In this document: positions 21,407-63,103 of the stretch, one piece after another
Layout: every line of letters starts with the position of its first letter
Position numbering within the stretch: position 1 is the first letter of the stretch
From: Paraspadella gotoi
Lineage: Eukaryota; Chaetognatha
DNA length: 64,000 bases
Reading direction: 5' to 3'
NCBI GenBank assembly: GCA_051294375.1
Contig: CM119265.1
Location: forward strand, 29,040,540 to 29,104,539
Program-made: the position numbers and the translations under genes
Notes under the pieces: model-generated
Seen by the model: only the letters and a program-made list of their open reading frames with translations
Database searches by the model: none
What the model was told of the DNA's origin: nothing

Positions 21407-24400
21407 CGTTTTATTCTAGGTCGCGTTGAGGAAATTCAGTCCGGCGGAATCCTGTTATTTCGTTTATAAGGATATTTAACATGGGCGAACGTGTTATTTC
21501 AGTGAGTTTAAATCCCTTTTTGTCGAGAAGGTGAGGGCATGGAGAGGTTGGTGGCGATAGTAAGAAAATGACTTGGTTGTGAAAACATCTGTAATAGTTG
21601 AGGGATGAGAGCATTGTCCCTCAATTCTTTCTGAAGTTTTGAGTGATTTCAGTTTTACATTCGACCGCCTCAAGCTTTCCTTTTTGCGGCATGGAGCTTA
21701 CTCTTGAGATGCTGAGCCAGGAATCGTTTAATTGTCCTCCTTGCGGAGAAGCACGCTTTTGGTCCACTTGAGGACGGACATTTTTCGTCCCTGTCTCTCT
21801 GAGGAGGAAGGTTCGCGTGGAGTCTCTGCGCCATATCTTCGGGTGATTTAGCAGCGTTAAGATGAGGTCGTCAACGGTACCACCAAGAAGTCGCTTTTGA
21901 TGTCCGTTCAAGTCTTGGAAGAAATCTCGTTAAGATTGCCTGCCAGCACGTTCGACGCTGTTGGACTCTCCACTCGTAGCTCTATTCATTTCCACCAGTT
22001 GTGGCCAGCTCGCGGCGAAAAAGTCCCGTGACGGCTTGCATCGTTCTGACCAGTTCACCTTTGGTAGGAAAGCAGGCGAGGATGTCTAACAGAGCATTGG
22101 ACTCATGAGGACTTATATTGTTCGAGAATGGAAGTCGAGGTTTGGGGCTCGGTGGCGTAAGTTGAGGATATTGTTCTTTTACAGATGATAGGTCGCAGAT
22201 GAGCTCTCCATTGTTTGCGAACGTTTCTATACGTTCATTCATCTTGGCCTTTAGCTATGTGTCCAGCGGTTTTTTTATAAGAAAGGGTTTGAGTAGGCCT
22301 CGTTCCTTGTTCTGGAGACGGTGCCTGCCTTCTCATCAACTTCCAGGTATCTCTTTAAACGCCGCCTTCTTTACTGCGTCTTGATTGCGCAAACTTGTTT
22401 GGGCAGATCCTTTCTGTAAACCCAAGTCTACTCTGTAGTTCCAAGAGCCTCCTCGAGTCGTTAATCGTTCGCCAAATACGTCTCTGTATTCCCCAGAACG
22501 ACTTCCCAGGACGAGGTGGCCTTTCTCTCGTCAGAGTTAGGATCCACATTTGAACGGTTTGATGAATTCTTCTTTGCCTCTAGCATCATGTTGTCATGCC
22601 TCTTTTGGCGAGCCTCCTCACGCTCGGATTTCCTCCTCTGTGGGTTTGTGTATGAATAACCTGTAGTAGCTGGGATATGCCTCCTTCTTACTTTTCTGAG
22701 AAAGAGGTTTTTCGCCCTGAAAGTCAGCCTGGACAGGTTCGGCTGTTGCTTCTGTGTCCAGGCCTAGATCCGTTTTTTGCCTCATTGTGTGAAGAGGCCG
22801 CTGCGTTAGCCCCGAGTTCACAGGTTCGGTGTTAATTTCGACGCCTCCCGACATGTTCGGTCTCCGTCGACTATCGATATAGGCCATTATTTGTCTTTTA
22901 GAGATCGATATCCATCTTGAGCCAGATGAGCGTTGTCCAGTAGGCCTTTGTGGATTGAGTTTAACTCGTTCCTTCGTTGGTCGTCGCTCGGCTTGCACTG
23001 GTAAGGCTGTTTCCCTCATCCAGCGTTTCCCCGTTGCAGCCATCTGGCGGCTTTTAGGTGCGTCGTACTTGTCCCTGAATGAGATGGTAATCGGTTTCGC
23101 CGGTCATTGAACGCAATTTGTAAATCCTCTCTCTGGCGGATGGTTTGCACCTACCCAGATTGTTCAGCTGGGCCTGGGTTGGTTACGGCAGTCCCTATGA
23201 TTGATATCCTGGTCGTTACTCAGATCAGGCCGAATATAAAATACCGTTTTCAACACCGGGCGCACTTTTGAACAACATGATCCTGAGGTCAATCCTTTCT
23301 GTTTAGTGTGATTGTTCCTGTGCAGTTGAACAGGCGGAGAGGACGAGCCAATGGTAAATTTTTGCTCAAAGACGCATTGTTTACAATTTTCTCGGATAGT
23401 ATTCACAGAGGCTCCAGTGTCATATAAGCAGCTTGCCTGGCACTCCTGCTATGACCGCCGGAATAGTACTGTTTTTAACCCGGAGTGAACATGGCTTATC
23501 CATATCCGTCGCCTGGGTTCTGGGCCTTTTGTCTGCCATCGATTTTTACTTGCCATTCGGTCGGGAAGGGGAGGCATGACCTTTTTCATCTTTGTGGTAT
23601 CAGGGTCTGTTGATTTGGTTGGAGGAAAATTTCGGGTTGGTGACATTCCAATTGCTACCGGCCTGATCGTGGCCTGGTGGAAGGGATCCCTGATTGTTCC
23701 CTGGCCTATTCTTTTGGTTAGGTCGGAATTTTTCCTTGTCACCAGTTTATGGTCGTAAATTTCCTGAGGTTTGGTCTTTCTCTCCTCTCTATTTGGATTT
23801 AGCCTATTTTTAGGCTTACTTGTAGGTATGTTTGTGGCGAAGGGTAAAGTTTTTGATAACTGTTGGGAGATGCGGGTGGGTCCTGGATGTTGGTGTGGTG
23901 ACCTCAAGGGAATTTTTCTCTTCATCCCTGGCAGCTCTGCGCGCGAGTTTGGCGCATGCCTGGACTGGGCATTCTGGCTTTCTTCTCGCCTGTGTCAACC
24001 GTTGGTCAGTTTTTCAACCCACTATGTGTAAAAATTTGCTCGTCAGAGCCTATTTTCCTTTGCACGCAAGTGGTTTGAGTAAGACCTGTGCATTCGTGAT
24101 GACGTAGATTTGCCCTCGTAGCTTGTGAGCAGTTTCGGCGAGGGCTTTTGTTTTTTGTTTTAGCCGAAGGAGTTGACGCCCAGTTGTTTCAATGGTTCAT
24201 GATTTTATCACCAAGCGACTTGATTAACTGCTTTTTAACTTAGCTTGTTGTGTTTCATTTTTAACTTTGTTGGTAGAGAATCCAACGGTTGTAATAGTAA
24301 CTGTTTTTCGTTTTCATCGCATTTATCGGCAGATTTCAATTTCAATTAATATAGTCAAATCTTACGATGTCTGCGGCGTCCTTCCAAATTAGGACCTTTC

Positions 24401-25939
24401 TTTTTCCTCTTATCTCAGCGCCAGTTGGATTTTTTTTTTCTCCAATCACGAGGTTGTTCCCGCTTTTTCTCTTGTAGTTTCCGGTCGGGGCTGCGTCGTT
24501 CCATCGACGGTCGTCAAGGGCGTTTGAAATGGCTTTCGCGGTTGGTTGGATCGACTGGCTCTCCCGAGTTCGCTTTTTCAGCTCCCTCATCATTTGCGTT
24601 TAATATTATTCAATCTTCCTGGAGGGCAAATGGAGTCTTGGTAGAAAGCGGTGGCGCTGCGCTGGGATCCTTGTCCATTTTTTTCCCTTTTGGCACCAAG
24701 GGCGTTGACTAATTTTTTCCTTGGTTGTCGTCCGAGTTGGTTTTTACCATCTTTCGGAGCGGCGGCCGTTGGCAGCTTGCTTCAAATATGCGCGCCAGCT
24801 TATATTCTATAGTTTGTCCTAATTGAGCGAAGTTTGGCCTTTTCAGTGAGCGTCCGTCCAGTTCCAGGGGTCTCGGAGGTGATGCCTGGTCGTAAGGTTC
24901 CAAGGCCTCGACGAGCAATTTGGGTACATAATCAGGAATGGAAGGCCCTGGTCCTGTCTCCCTGACGGTTTCAAAGTTCGTCCTTTGCCGCATTTTACGA
25001 GGGCGAGGCCGTATTGGCATGGACGTGAGGGTCCACGCTCGATTTTGGCCTGCAAGAGCTTCTGCGATGCTGGAAGATGAAAGCCTTACGCATAGCGGGC
25101 ACAGAGGCCCAAACCACATTGTTGTTTAGTCGTTCCGATAAACCTTGCTCGCGATTTTGGTCGGAGAGCGCGGAGGGCAAGGAAGCTGTCTGATCGACCA
25201 TATTGGTTGCCTGGAGAATCTTTGAAGGCTGCGTAAGAAGCTCCGCAGGAATTGTTCGGGGTCCTCGTAATCTCTCTCTTCTCAGTTGATGGGTTGGTTT
25301 GGAGTGTAGAAGGGAAGTGCACTACGACCCACTTTTGGCGGGGCGCTCATTCTGTGGGTGGTGGTGGGTGGTAGTCCATGCTTCGGATTTGGGATGGTTT
25401 TGTTGTTGATACTTGAAAGTCACGATTTTTCTTTTGCCATGTCCGCGTGTTTCCTTCAATCATAACTTTTCATGCATTTGAGAAGTTCTCCCATATTTGG
25501 ATCCAACTTGAACCTCGGTTTGGTCGAGACGATGATCTATCCAGGTTTGTTTTTCATCAAGTCCGTTGATTAACTTTTGACCGTTTTGTTGTTGTTTTAG
25601 GTTGTTGTCGTTTATCACCTGAGAATTTGACGAACAGCATTCAGCTTGTTTGGTCCTTCTAGGCATTGTTGTTCGGCAAGGGTCCTGTAACTTCGAAGGT
25701 GTGGAAGTCCAGTTTGCTCTCAATGCTACCGTTCCCCCTTTTCGCTTTCTCCCTTTGGGGTTGGGGAAAAAGCTTTTTTCCCGGGAGCTGTGGAGAGCCC
25801 GTTGGCGCCCGTTGGGCTGCGGAGCCGTCTTTCTTCCTGATGGCGAAGTCCATTTTCTTGAGTGGCTTGTTTGGTCTTGGTGGTAAGGCTTTTACTCTTC
25901 CTGTTGGAGTCGTGGTTTGTCGAATCCACTCCTGTCCCA
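21407..25939 (-). mobile_element. LTR retrotransposon 1: gag-PR-RT part, 3' truncated
   Basis: Read on the minus strand from the LTR at 25940-26268. First comes a gag-like region (about 25.9-23.9 kb) with broken frames rich in Lys, Gln and Pro. An aspartic-protease motif DTGASVN lies at about 23412-23432. A reverse-transcriptase stretch follows, with an EYRDVFGE-like phrase near 22.47 kb and a VDDL catalytic motif near 21.87 kb disturbed by one base. The element stops abruptly near 21407, before any RNase H or integrase. The order PR-RT suits Ty3/gypsy-type elements (family knowledge). Indels break every frame, so this copy as assembled is not functional. Confidence 0.75.
25921..25939 (-). 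other. Primer-binding site, tRNA-Leu-like
   Basis: On the minus strand tgggacaggagtggattcg follows the LTR end directly. It resembles the complement of a eukaryotic tRNA-Leu 3' end with small gaps. This fixes the orientation of the element and the 5' LTR. Confidence 0.55.
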
Positions 25940-26268
25940 ATTTAAGTAAGTAAGACAGGGGATTTTCAAATGAAACCAAAGTGGATATTTATTTCACTAA
26001 GACAAGCGCAAGACGGTGTCAGATTTGAGACAGAGTGAATCAAACGCAGAAACAAAGGCTATTTATAATGGGCAAGTAGACGAAGCAGATTCCTCTTCCG
26101 GAATCCTCCTCTTCCTCTCTGGAACTTCTCTTCCTCTTCCGGAAACTATTGTTCCTTTCTGGATTTGGCCTTCGCAAAATCCCGTTCGAATCCATTCCAG
26201 AATCTTTTGCCTCTTCCGGAAATCGGCTCTTGCCTATAATCCTTTCCTCTGTATTCCGGTTTCATTCA
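25940..26268 (-). repeat. LTR A (5' LTR of retrotransposon 1)
   Basis: About 329 bp, homologous to LTR B at 28177-28540 with many small indels. On the minus strand it starts tgaatgaaaccgg and ends tacttacttaaa next to the primer-binding site. It holds repeated ctcttccgga words (plus strand). Confidence 0.75.
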
Positions 26269-26614
26269 TCTGTGATGATACATACAAGTTATATAATTTT
26301 AAACGTTTCAATTCTAAATACTTTGGGTCAAGAAAATCGTGGAAATTAAGCTTTCAAAAACGTTTGTTTTTCAATTTTTACGTTTTTTTATTATTTAAAT
26401 CTATAGTTTTACCTTTAATCTTTAAAAGTCCATAATGCGCGCGCGTCTCTCTCTCTCCGTCTTTCTCGTCTCTATCGTCTCTCTCTCTCTCTCTCTCCCT
26501 CTCTTCTCTCTCCTTCCATCCCTCTTACAGTAGACATTCTCAATGAATCAGTGAATAGGGCCATCGACATCTCTCAGGTGCTTTCCTCGAGCAGCAAATC
26601 GACTGCATCTGCTG

Positions 26615-26645
<31 letters not shown>

Positions 26646-28176
26646 CTCATCTCTCTCCTATCCGTTCTCTCTTCTTCTCTGCTCTTTTCCCCCGACATGC
26701 GACCGGCTGTCATGATCTAAGATTTAAACGCGGTTGAAGGAACATAAAAACGATGAATAACGACGGACGAATGACGATGACGACGACGATAAAGATGACG
26801 ATGATGACACATTAGCTGACATAACGACAAACATAGACGTTGGTGGTACAAAATGAAATTCAAAGGAATGAAAATTAATAAAAGGAATGAAAGCAAAGAT
26901 GAAATGAAAATAAACTAACGAGGGCATATTGTAAATTTGTAAAACCGTTGTAAAAATGAAGGTTGATTAATGATTTTTTTATAATTCTAACTACAATTTA
27001 TAGTAAAGTGAAATATCCTATGTATACGGTATGAAAATTGGTAGCAACCAATATAAAATATCCATTCATTTAATAAATAAAGCTAGTAGCTNNNNNNNNN
27101 NNNNNNNNNNNNNNNNAGTTCCCCGCCCCTCATTCTCCCTCCCTCTCTTCCTCTCCCCCCCTGCCCTCTCCCTTCCTCACCCCTCCCTTCCCCCTTCTAC
27201 CTTACCCTCCCTCAGCCTCTCCCATCCCCTTCCAAGAGAGGATCCTCTTTCCTTCACTTATGCACGACTTCGTGAATCTCCCCATCTCCTCCTGCTTCAT
27301 CTCCTCAGCTCTCCTCACCTCTCCTCTCCCTCACTCTTATGCAGCGTCTAGGATCCTTCTCAATCAGCCCTCCTCACTCTCTCCTCCCTCACCTTAGTGC
27401 AGCGGCGGAATCATCTCTCCTCAGCCGGCTCCCTTCCAGCCTCATCCCTCTCCCTCCACCTTATGCATGCGGCGTGAATCCATCCTCTCAGCTTCTCCTC
27501 AGCCTCTCCCTCTCCCACACCAGTTCCGTGCGGTGAATCATCTCCATCAGCCTCCTCCTCCCTTCACTATGCAGCGGCATGAATCCATCGTCCACGTCGA
27601 TCCAGCGTCCATAACTACATTCGAGCTCCGCGGCAGGAGACGTCACTCTTACGCGTTCCTCATTCGTCGTCTTTTTGAAGCGCCGGAGGAAGGGAGAGGA
27701 GCAGGAAGCGGTCTACCATGGTGACGTGCATGAGAGGGGGGAGAGGAGGAGGGGAGGAGGAAGTGGGAGACGGAGAAGGGGAGGAGATGGGACGGAAGGG
27801 ATGGAGAGGAGGAAGAGAGAGAGGAAGGAAGTGAAAAGGAGATGAGGGAGAGAGGAGAGGGAGGACGAGGCAAGGGGGGAGAAGAAGGTGGGACAGGACA
27901 GAAGGGAGGTGATAGTGGAAACGAGGAGAGAGGAAAGAACTAAGAAACAAATAACTAATTGGTTGATGGAAAAATAATAATTCGTACGCCAAATAAAAAA
28001 AGAACAAAGAATTTATACAGAGTTAAAGGATGTAATCTTAGAAGAAACTAATCTTGTCATATATACCATAATAGTAGTTGTCCTGTCTCCCTCTCCCCTT
28101 CCTCTCACGCCTCTCTCCCCCCCCAGTTCTATTATAATAAAATTTGTCAAAACTCTAGGTCTTGCTTTACATACCA
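26269..28176. other. Inter-element stretch with CT-rich repeats and a 25-N gap
   Basis: (TC)n blocks lie at 26440-26520 and 26617-26665, and N at 27092-27116. A diverged 55-65-bp minisatellite (landmarks cttatgcagcggc, gtgaatccatc, ctcctccctcac) spans about 27258-27590, and a polypurine patch 27725-27935. A short open stretch at 27570-27720 (ITTFELRGRRRHSYAFLIRR) is protein-like, but I cannot place it in a gene. Confidence 0.55.
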
Positions 28177-28540
28177 TTTAAGTAAAGTAGACAGGGATTT
28201 CAACATGAAACCACAAGTGGATATTTATTTCACTAAGAACGAAGCGCAAGACGGTGTCGAAATTTGAGACAGAGTGAATCAAAGCAGAAACAGAGCGCTA
28301 TTGATAATGGGCAAGTAGACGAAGCCAGTTCCTCTTCCGGAATCTCCTCCTTCCTCTTTCTGGAACCTTCTCTTCCTCTTCCGGAAACTATTGTTCCTTG
28401 TCTGGATTGGCTCAAATCGCCTGCGAAGTATACATTTAAAGGACCGACCGAATACACCCCGTTCGAAATCATTCCAGAATCTTTTCCTCTTCCGGATCCC
28501 TCTTCCCTTAATCCTTTCCTCTGTTTCGGGTTTCAATTCA
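28177..28540 (-). repeat. LTR B (3' LTR of retrotransposon 2)
   Basis: Homologous to LTR A and about 35 bp longer through an insertion near 28430-28465. On the minus strand it starts tgaattgaaacccg, right after a polypurine tract. Confidence 0.75.
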
Positions 28541-28550
28541 TTCGTTGATT

Positions 28551-28566
28551 GCGTCCCCACCCTCCA
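28551..28566 (-). other. Polypurine tract of retrotransposon 2
   Basis: The minus strand reads ggagggtggggacgc immediately upstream of LTR B, as expected for the plus-strand primer of an LTR element. Confidence 0.6.
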
Positions 28567-29599
28567 GAACGACCGCGTACGTGTCAGTCCGGTGCCGGAT
28601 TTGGATGGGTATGAAGATCTTATCTCGTGCTTGTTGCGCCAGTTATGTCAGTATCGGTCTTAGTGCTTGAATGTCGTGTCTTGCGGGCGTTATCGCGGCA
28701 GCAGCCCTGCCAGTACCCTCCTGGGGATGATGATGATGATGTATACCAGCAATGAGTTAGGTTGGGAGGCCTTCATGGTTTTTCTTGAAAAGAACTTATT
28801 CCTTGTTGACTTGGATTAGTCTTGAAAAAGACTTTTTGCGTTTCTTTTGGTTCCGGCGTTTTTTGATGATGATTCCCTTCTTTTGTCTGGGTTTTCCTTT
28901 GTTTGCTATTCTACGATTGTTTCTACGTTGTTTCTCTACGTCCTTTATCTGTAGTTCACAGCTGCGGCGTCTCAGTTTCAGCCTTGTGGGAGTTTGAGTC
29001 GCCTTTCTGTGCGTACTTCAGTTTTGCGCCCTCCAATTGAGACAACGGAAAGTGTATTTCCCGTCTCTTACTATGACGCCTGTGTGGCCAGAGATAGATC
29101 TCTTGACCTTGTGTGCAGCATGTTTGTCTTTCCCGGAATGACTTAAGTCTCGTCTTCGCCAGGACGTAGGTCCTCCAACCTTGATGGTTTCTGGCGGTTC
29201 CTGTACTGGTTTGTTTCGGGCAGACTGAATTAATTACAGTTAGTCCTTGATTTGCGAGATTCGGATTCTGCCTTTTCTTGCCTTTTCGGCCCCATTTTGA
29301 TGAAATCGATGAGGTTCCTTTGGTGTAATCGTCTGCCAGGTGCCTCAACGATTCTTGGTCTGTGAGCCAAATTGCACTTCCGTGGGGGACATTTCCGTCT
29401 TCCATCCGATTTATCGTGTGGCGTGAAGAAGCTTTTTTTATAACGAACATTTATTTTTGGAGGTAAAGGTAGTTGGTTCAAGCCATCTTCTCGGTTGATC
29501 CTCTTACCGCTTTTCTTTAAACGCCCTGCCGTTTCCTGCCGATGTCTCTTTCGGCTATTACGTTGTCCCGCTCCCACCTAAGACTCGCTTCCTACTGAG

Positions 29600-30080
29600 T
29601 GTCGAGCTAGGGTCAAGAATTCACTCCATGGCTTTTGCCATTCAATTGCGTTGCGCTCCGTCGAAGTTGATTTCATGTAGGATCCATGGTGTAGAGAATA
29701 TATTTTTGTCTAAGCTTTGCGACCGTTTCCGCATCTGCTCGGCGAGCGGGGAATGGCCCACGGTAGGCAGATGCAGTTGTCTGAGCTCTACGGGACGTAG
29801 TTGTTAGCCGTTACCAGGGGCATGAAACTCACATCTATGCTGAGGGAATTCCCATGGTGCGAATGGCCGGAGTTTGGGTGGCAGAGGGAGTTTCATTGTG
29901 TTTTTGAGTGTGGTGCAGCTCGCCTTTGCACAGTTGTCGCAATCTCTGACAACATCTTAGCTGTGCACTTGTCAGTCCTGTGGGGCCTGTGTGAGAGACA
30001 TAATTGTGCCCGCTATGAAGGCCGAGATCACGTCCTGGTGACACGAAATGGTTGTGGATCTTATTTTTGCCATTTCTTCG
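29600..30080 (-). pseudogene. Retrotransposon integrase region (broken frames)
   Basis: The zinc-binding CxxC and a downstream PW motif, then the FSTxxIxxE-type core phrase, are readable only by switching frame, so the copy is disrupted. Assignment as an integrase rests on motif order after RT and before the LTR. Confidence 0.6.
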
Positions 30081-33000
30081 GCCTTATTTGGGGGACAACG
30101 ACGTTGGTTGTTTGAGTTTTGTTTTATAACCCCACTGATGATTGAGGATGCCGTTGTCCGGTTACTGTCAAGATCCGTTCAGGACTATGGGCGACGTACC
30201 TTTCAGTGAGGGAGGTTCTTTCGCTTCCCATCTTTTTGTTTAAGAATTCCTCTGCAGTCTGATCCGGTCATGTTTTGATGCTAATGCCTTACCTATCACT
30301 ATTGGTTGAGAGTTCATCTTCCCTTTGCCATGTTTTACGATGGATGCCATGGGGAGTTAGTTTTTCGTCCTTGACATTGTTGCGCACGACTCCTCCGCTA
30401 TTGCAGCTTCGTGGGCGATATCCGCTGCCAAGTGCTTGTAACCATGGCTTCATATTTGCTCCTGGCCATGTTTCGTCCACCAATTGTCCAATGCAGTTGT
30501 GTGATTTCGTGGGATCCTTTAGTTCGTTTCGCGTTATCCCTTTCTTGTTTTTCGAGGTAATATTGACGAGGTCCTGGGGAGAGCACGGTGCCTGATTCGC
30601 TGGCGACGGTGGGCATCTCGTCTTCCGCGTCGTTCGTGGATTGTCGGAGGTGGACACCTTGATCGTGTGGATCGAGGTCACCGGGGGGCATGCAGGGGGC
30701 GACTGTGGAGCTGCGTCACTGATTTAGGCTGACTTGGGCCCTTTAGTCCTGAAGATCTTTAAATTATTCTGTTTCGTTTGGCTCCCCGGTAAGATCCTTC
30801 TCATATTTGCCACCCGCTTGTTGCATGGACTTCTCTCCATTCAGGATGATTGGCAACGCCGATCATTTCGCTGAGAAGTTCGAGTTCTGGGTGCCTAGAC
30901 TCCAGTCTCTTGCGTGAGATGTTCTGATGAACGTGTCGGGGCATCTTTGGTTTGGTTTGCCGTTACAACTTTTGATTGTTTTGCCTTTTTTCGGTAAACT
31001 TTTGCGGACAAATTCGAAAAATTTGTCTGAAGCTTTGACGTCCTTCCTTGGAGAGAATTTGCGCTATGAGGGTGAGAGTGGTGCATGGCCCAGTGATCAG
31101 GTCGAAGATGCTCCGGTGACCTGGTTGTTCTTCAACAGGGTTTTCAGGCGAAGCCTGCTTCGATAGTTGCCGTCGATGTCAAATCTGCGGGGAAAAGGGG
31201 TGTCCAGAGGGGGTCACAGCCTTGATCCGTAAGCGTAGCGCTACAGTCAGAGTGATGAGAAAGTACTGTGCGGTTATCTCACTTTTCACGAGTAATCACC
31301 TCCTTTGGCTGGCGATTCTTGCGGATCTCTGTGATCCAAGCCTAAGTACGTTTGATGGGGAGAAGTTGCTGCTGTCTGCTGCATGTCCATTGATCCTCTC
31401 TTAAGATCGCTGTTTTATTCTAGCGTCGTCGTTGAGGAAATTCAGTCCGGGAGAATCCGTTTATTTCGTTTATAAGGATATGTAACATGGGCGAACGTGT
31501 TTTTCAGTGAGTTTAAAATTCCCTTTTTGATCGAGAAGGTGAGGCATGGAGAGGTTGGGCGTATGTAAGAAAATGATGTTGTGTAAAACATCTGTATATT
31601 GAGGGATGGCGAGCATTGTCCCTCAATTCTTTCTGAAGTTTTGAGTGATTTCAGTTTTTTACATTCGACCGCCCTCAAGCTTTCCTTTTTGCGGCATGAG
31701 CTTACTCTTGGAGATGCTGAGCCAGGAAATCTTTAATTGTCCTCCTTGCGGAGGAAACGCACGCTTCTTGGTCCATTGAGGACGGACATTTTTCGTCCCT
31801 GTGCTTCTCTGGGAGGAGGTTCGCGGCGGAGTTCTCTGGCGCCATATCTTTCGGGTGATTTAAGCAGGTTAAGATGAGGTCGTAACGTACACCAAGAATG
31901 GCTTTTGATGTCCGTTCAAGTCTTGGAAGAAATCTCGTTAAATTGCCTGCAGCACGTTGACGCTGTTGGACGTCTCCATCGGTAGCTCTATTCATTTCGC
32001 ACCAGTTGTGGCCAGCTCGCGGCCGTGAAAAAGTCGTGACGGGCTTGCATCGTTCTCGACCAAGTTTCACTTGTGTAGGAAAGCAGGCGAGGATGTTCTA
32101 CAGAGCATTGGACTCATGAGGACTTATATTGTTCGAGAATGGAAGTGTAGGTTTGGGGCTCGGTGGCGTAAGTTTGAGATATTGTTTGTTTACAGATGAT
32201 AGGCGTCGCAGATTGAGCTCTCCATTGTTTTGCGAACGTTTCTATCGTTCATCTCATCTTGGCCTTTAGCTATTGTGTCCAGCGGTTTTTTTATAAGAAG
32301 GCGTTGAGTAGGCCTCGTTCCTTGTCTGGAGGACGATGCCTGCACTTCTCATCAACACTTCCAGGTATCTCTTTAAACGCCGCCTTCTTTAACTGGTACC
32401 TTGATTCGCAAACCTTGGTTTGGGCAGATCCTCATTCTGTAATACACCAAGTCTACTCTTATTCAAGAAGCCTCCTTCCAGTCGTTAATACGTTTCGCCA
32501 AATACGTCTCTGTAATTGCCCCGAACGACTTCCCAGACGAGGTGGCTTTCTCTCGTCAGAGTTAGGATCCACATCCTTGAACGGTTTGAATGGAATTTCT
32601 TCTTTGCCTCTAGCATCATGTTTGTCATGCCTCTTTTGGCGAGCCTCCTCAACAGCCGGATTTCCCTCCTCTGTGGGTTTGTGATGAATAACCGTAGTAG
32701 CTGGATATGTCATCCTTCTTACTTTTCTGAGAAGAGGTTTTTCGCCTGATAAGTCAGCCTGGGACAGGTTCGGCTGTTCTTCTGTGTCCAGGCCTAGATC
32801 CGTTTTTTGCCCTCATTTGTGAGAGAGGCCGCTGGTTAGCCCCCAGGTTCCAGGTTCGCGTGTTAATTTCGACGCCTCCCGACAGTTGGTCTCCGTCGCT
32901 ATCGATATAGGCCATTATTTTGTCTTTTAAGATGTCGATATCATCTTGAGCCAGTGAGCGTTTCCAGTAGCCCCTGCTGGATTGAGTTTAACTCGTCTCC

Positions 33001-33605
33001 TTCGTTGTCTCGGCTCGGCGGATTGCACTGGTAAGCTGTTTCCCTCATCCAGCGTTTCCCCGTGCAGCCATCTGGCGGCTTTTAGGTGCGTCGTACTTGT
33101 CCCTGAATTGAGAATGGTAATCGGTTTCCCGGTCATGAAGAATTTGTAAATTCCTCTCTTCTGGCGGATGTTGCACTACCCAGATTGTTCAGCTGGGCCT
33201 GGCGTTGGTTGACGGGCAGTCCCTATGATTGATATCCTGGTCGTTACTCAGTGCAGGCCGAAATATAAAAATACCGTTTTCAACAACCCACTTTTGAAAA
33301 TAACATGATCTGGAGGTCATCCTTTCTGTTTAGTGATGATTGTTCCTGTGCCGTTGAACAGGCGGAGAGGCGAGCCAAATGGTAAATTTTTGCTCAAAGA
33401 CCATTGTTTACGAATTTTCTCGGATAGTATTCACAGAGGCTCCAGTGTCCCATATAGCAGCTTGCCCTGGCACTCCTGCTATGACCGCCGGGAATAGGTA
33501 CTGTTTTTAACGGAGTGAACATGGCTTATCCATTATCCGTCCCTGGGTTCTGGGCTTTTGTCTCCCAATCAAAGACTGGGTTAAGATAATAACCAAGGAA
33601 ATGAA

Positions 33606-62130
<28,525 letters not shown>

Positions 62131-62845
62131 GGGGGAGGGGGAAGAGGGAGGAGGAAGAGGGAGGAGGCGCGGGGCCAGGTAGGAGAAAGGTGAGGAAGAG
62201 AAGGAAGAGGAAAAAGGGAAGGAGGAGAAGAGGGAGGAGGAGGATGAGGAGAAGGTATAGGGAGAAGAGTAGGGAGAAGGAACAGGGAGGGGGAAGAGAA
62301 GGAAGAGAGAGGAAAAGATAAATAATGTAAATTATTTTGAATTTGTATAAAAATATTTATATTTTAATAATGGTATAAAATTGATTTTTTTGGAGTGAGT
62401 AGAAAATTATATAAGATTATGAGTATTATTGTTTTGAATCTGAATTCACTGAATCTGAATTCACTGAATCTGAATTCACTGCCACCTGTGATCATTTTTT
62501 GTTGATCTTTAGGCTCGATGTTAATGTTGGCATCATGGAGCCATTTCTGAAATTGTGAGACCGTGTCAACAAAGTATGGAACTAATTGAAATACTATTAT
62601 CAATAAAAAGATTTAGTATTTTCATCATATTTTATTTTATTTAAAGTTAGATTAAACAGTTACAAAAAAAAAACTAGAGCCTAAAACATAAAACAAAAAT
62701 TACGAAAAAAACAACAAAAAAACAACAAAAAACAAGAGAAAAACTAAGAAAAACTGCGAGAGAAAAAACAAAGACAGTTTTGAAAAATTTAGAGGAAATT
62801 TTCTAGAAAAACGCGAAACCTTGAGGTCGAAACGATTTTTTGACG

Positions 62846-62921
<76 letters not shown>

Positions 62922-63053
62922 TTTTGACGTCTTTTTCTACAAGTGACTCCCACGAGATTTCGGTTCTGGTTTAGTCGAACCGGCGACCCGTAGTCTCGCC
63001 TCTGTTACGCGACTCTTTTCTCCCATCGTTTTTCTTTTATTACTTTCATCTGC

Positions 63054-63103
<50 letters not shown>

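Larger units (their letters stand above)
28541..33565 (-). mobile_element. LTR retrotransposon 2: PR-RT-RH-IN part, 5' truncated
   Basis: Read on the minus strand from 33565. The protease DTGASVN lies at about 33435. A reverse-transcriptase stretch parallels element 1 base for base to about 31409, with the YVDD region at 31890 lacking one base. A presumptive RNase H region follows (31.4-30.5 kb). The integrase comes next, with a C-x-x-C (DCDNCAK) near 29.93 kb, a PFAPWEF phrase near 29.86 kb and a catalytic-core phrase NIFST..LHEINFDGAQ near 29.65 kb. A C-terminal extension leads to the polypurine tract and LTR B. Gag and the 5' LTR are missing. Frequent one-base indels relative to element 1 break all frames. 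Confidence 0.72.

Noticed and set aside
21411-23560. A host protease or polymerase gene
   Set aside because: DTGA and VDDL motifs occur in retroelement order, next to an LTR and primer-binding site.
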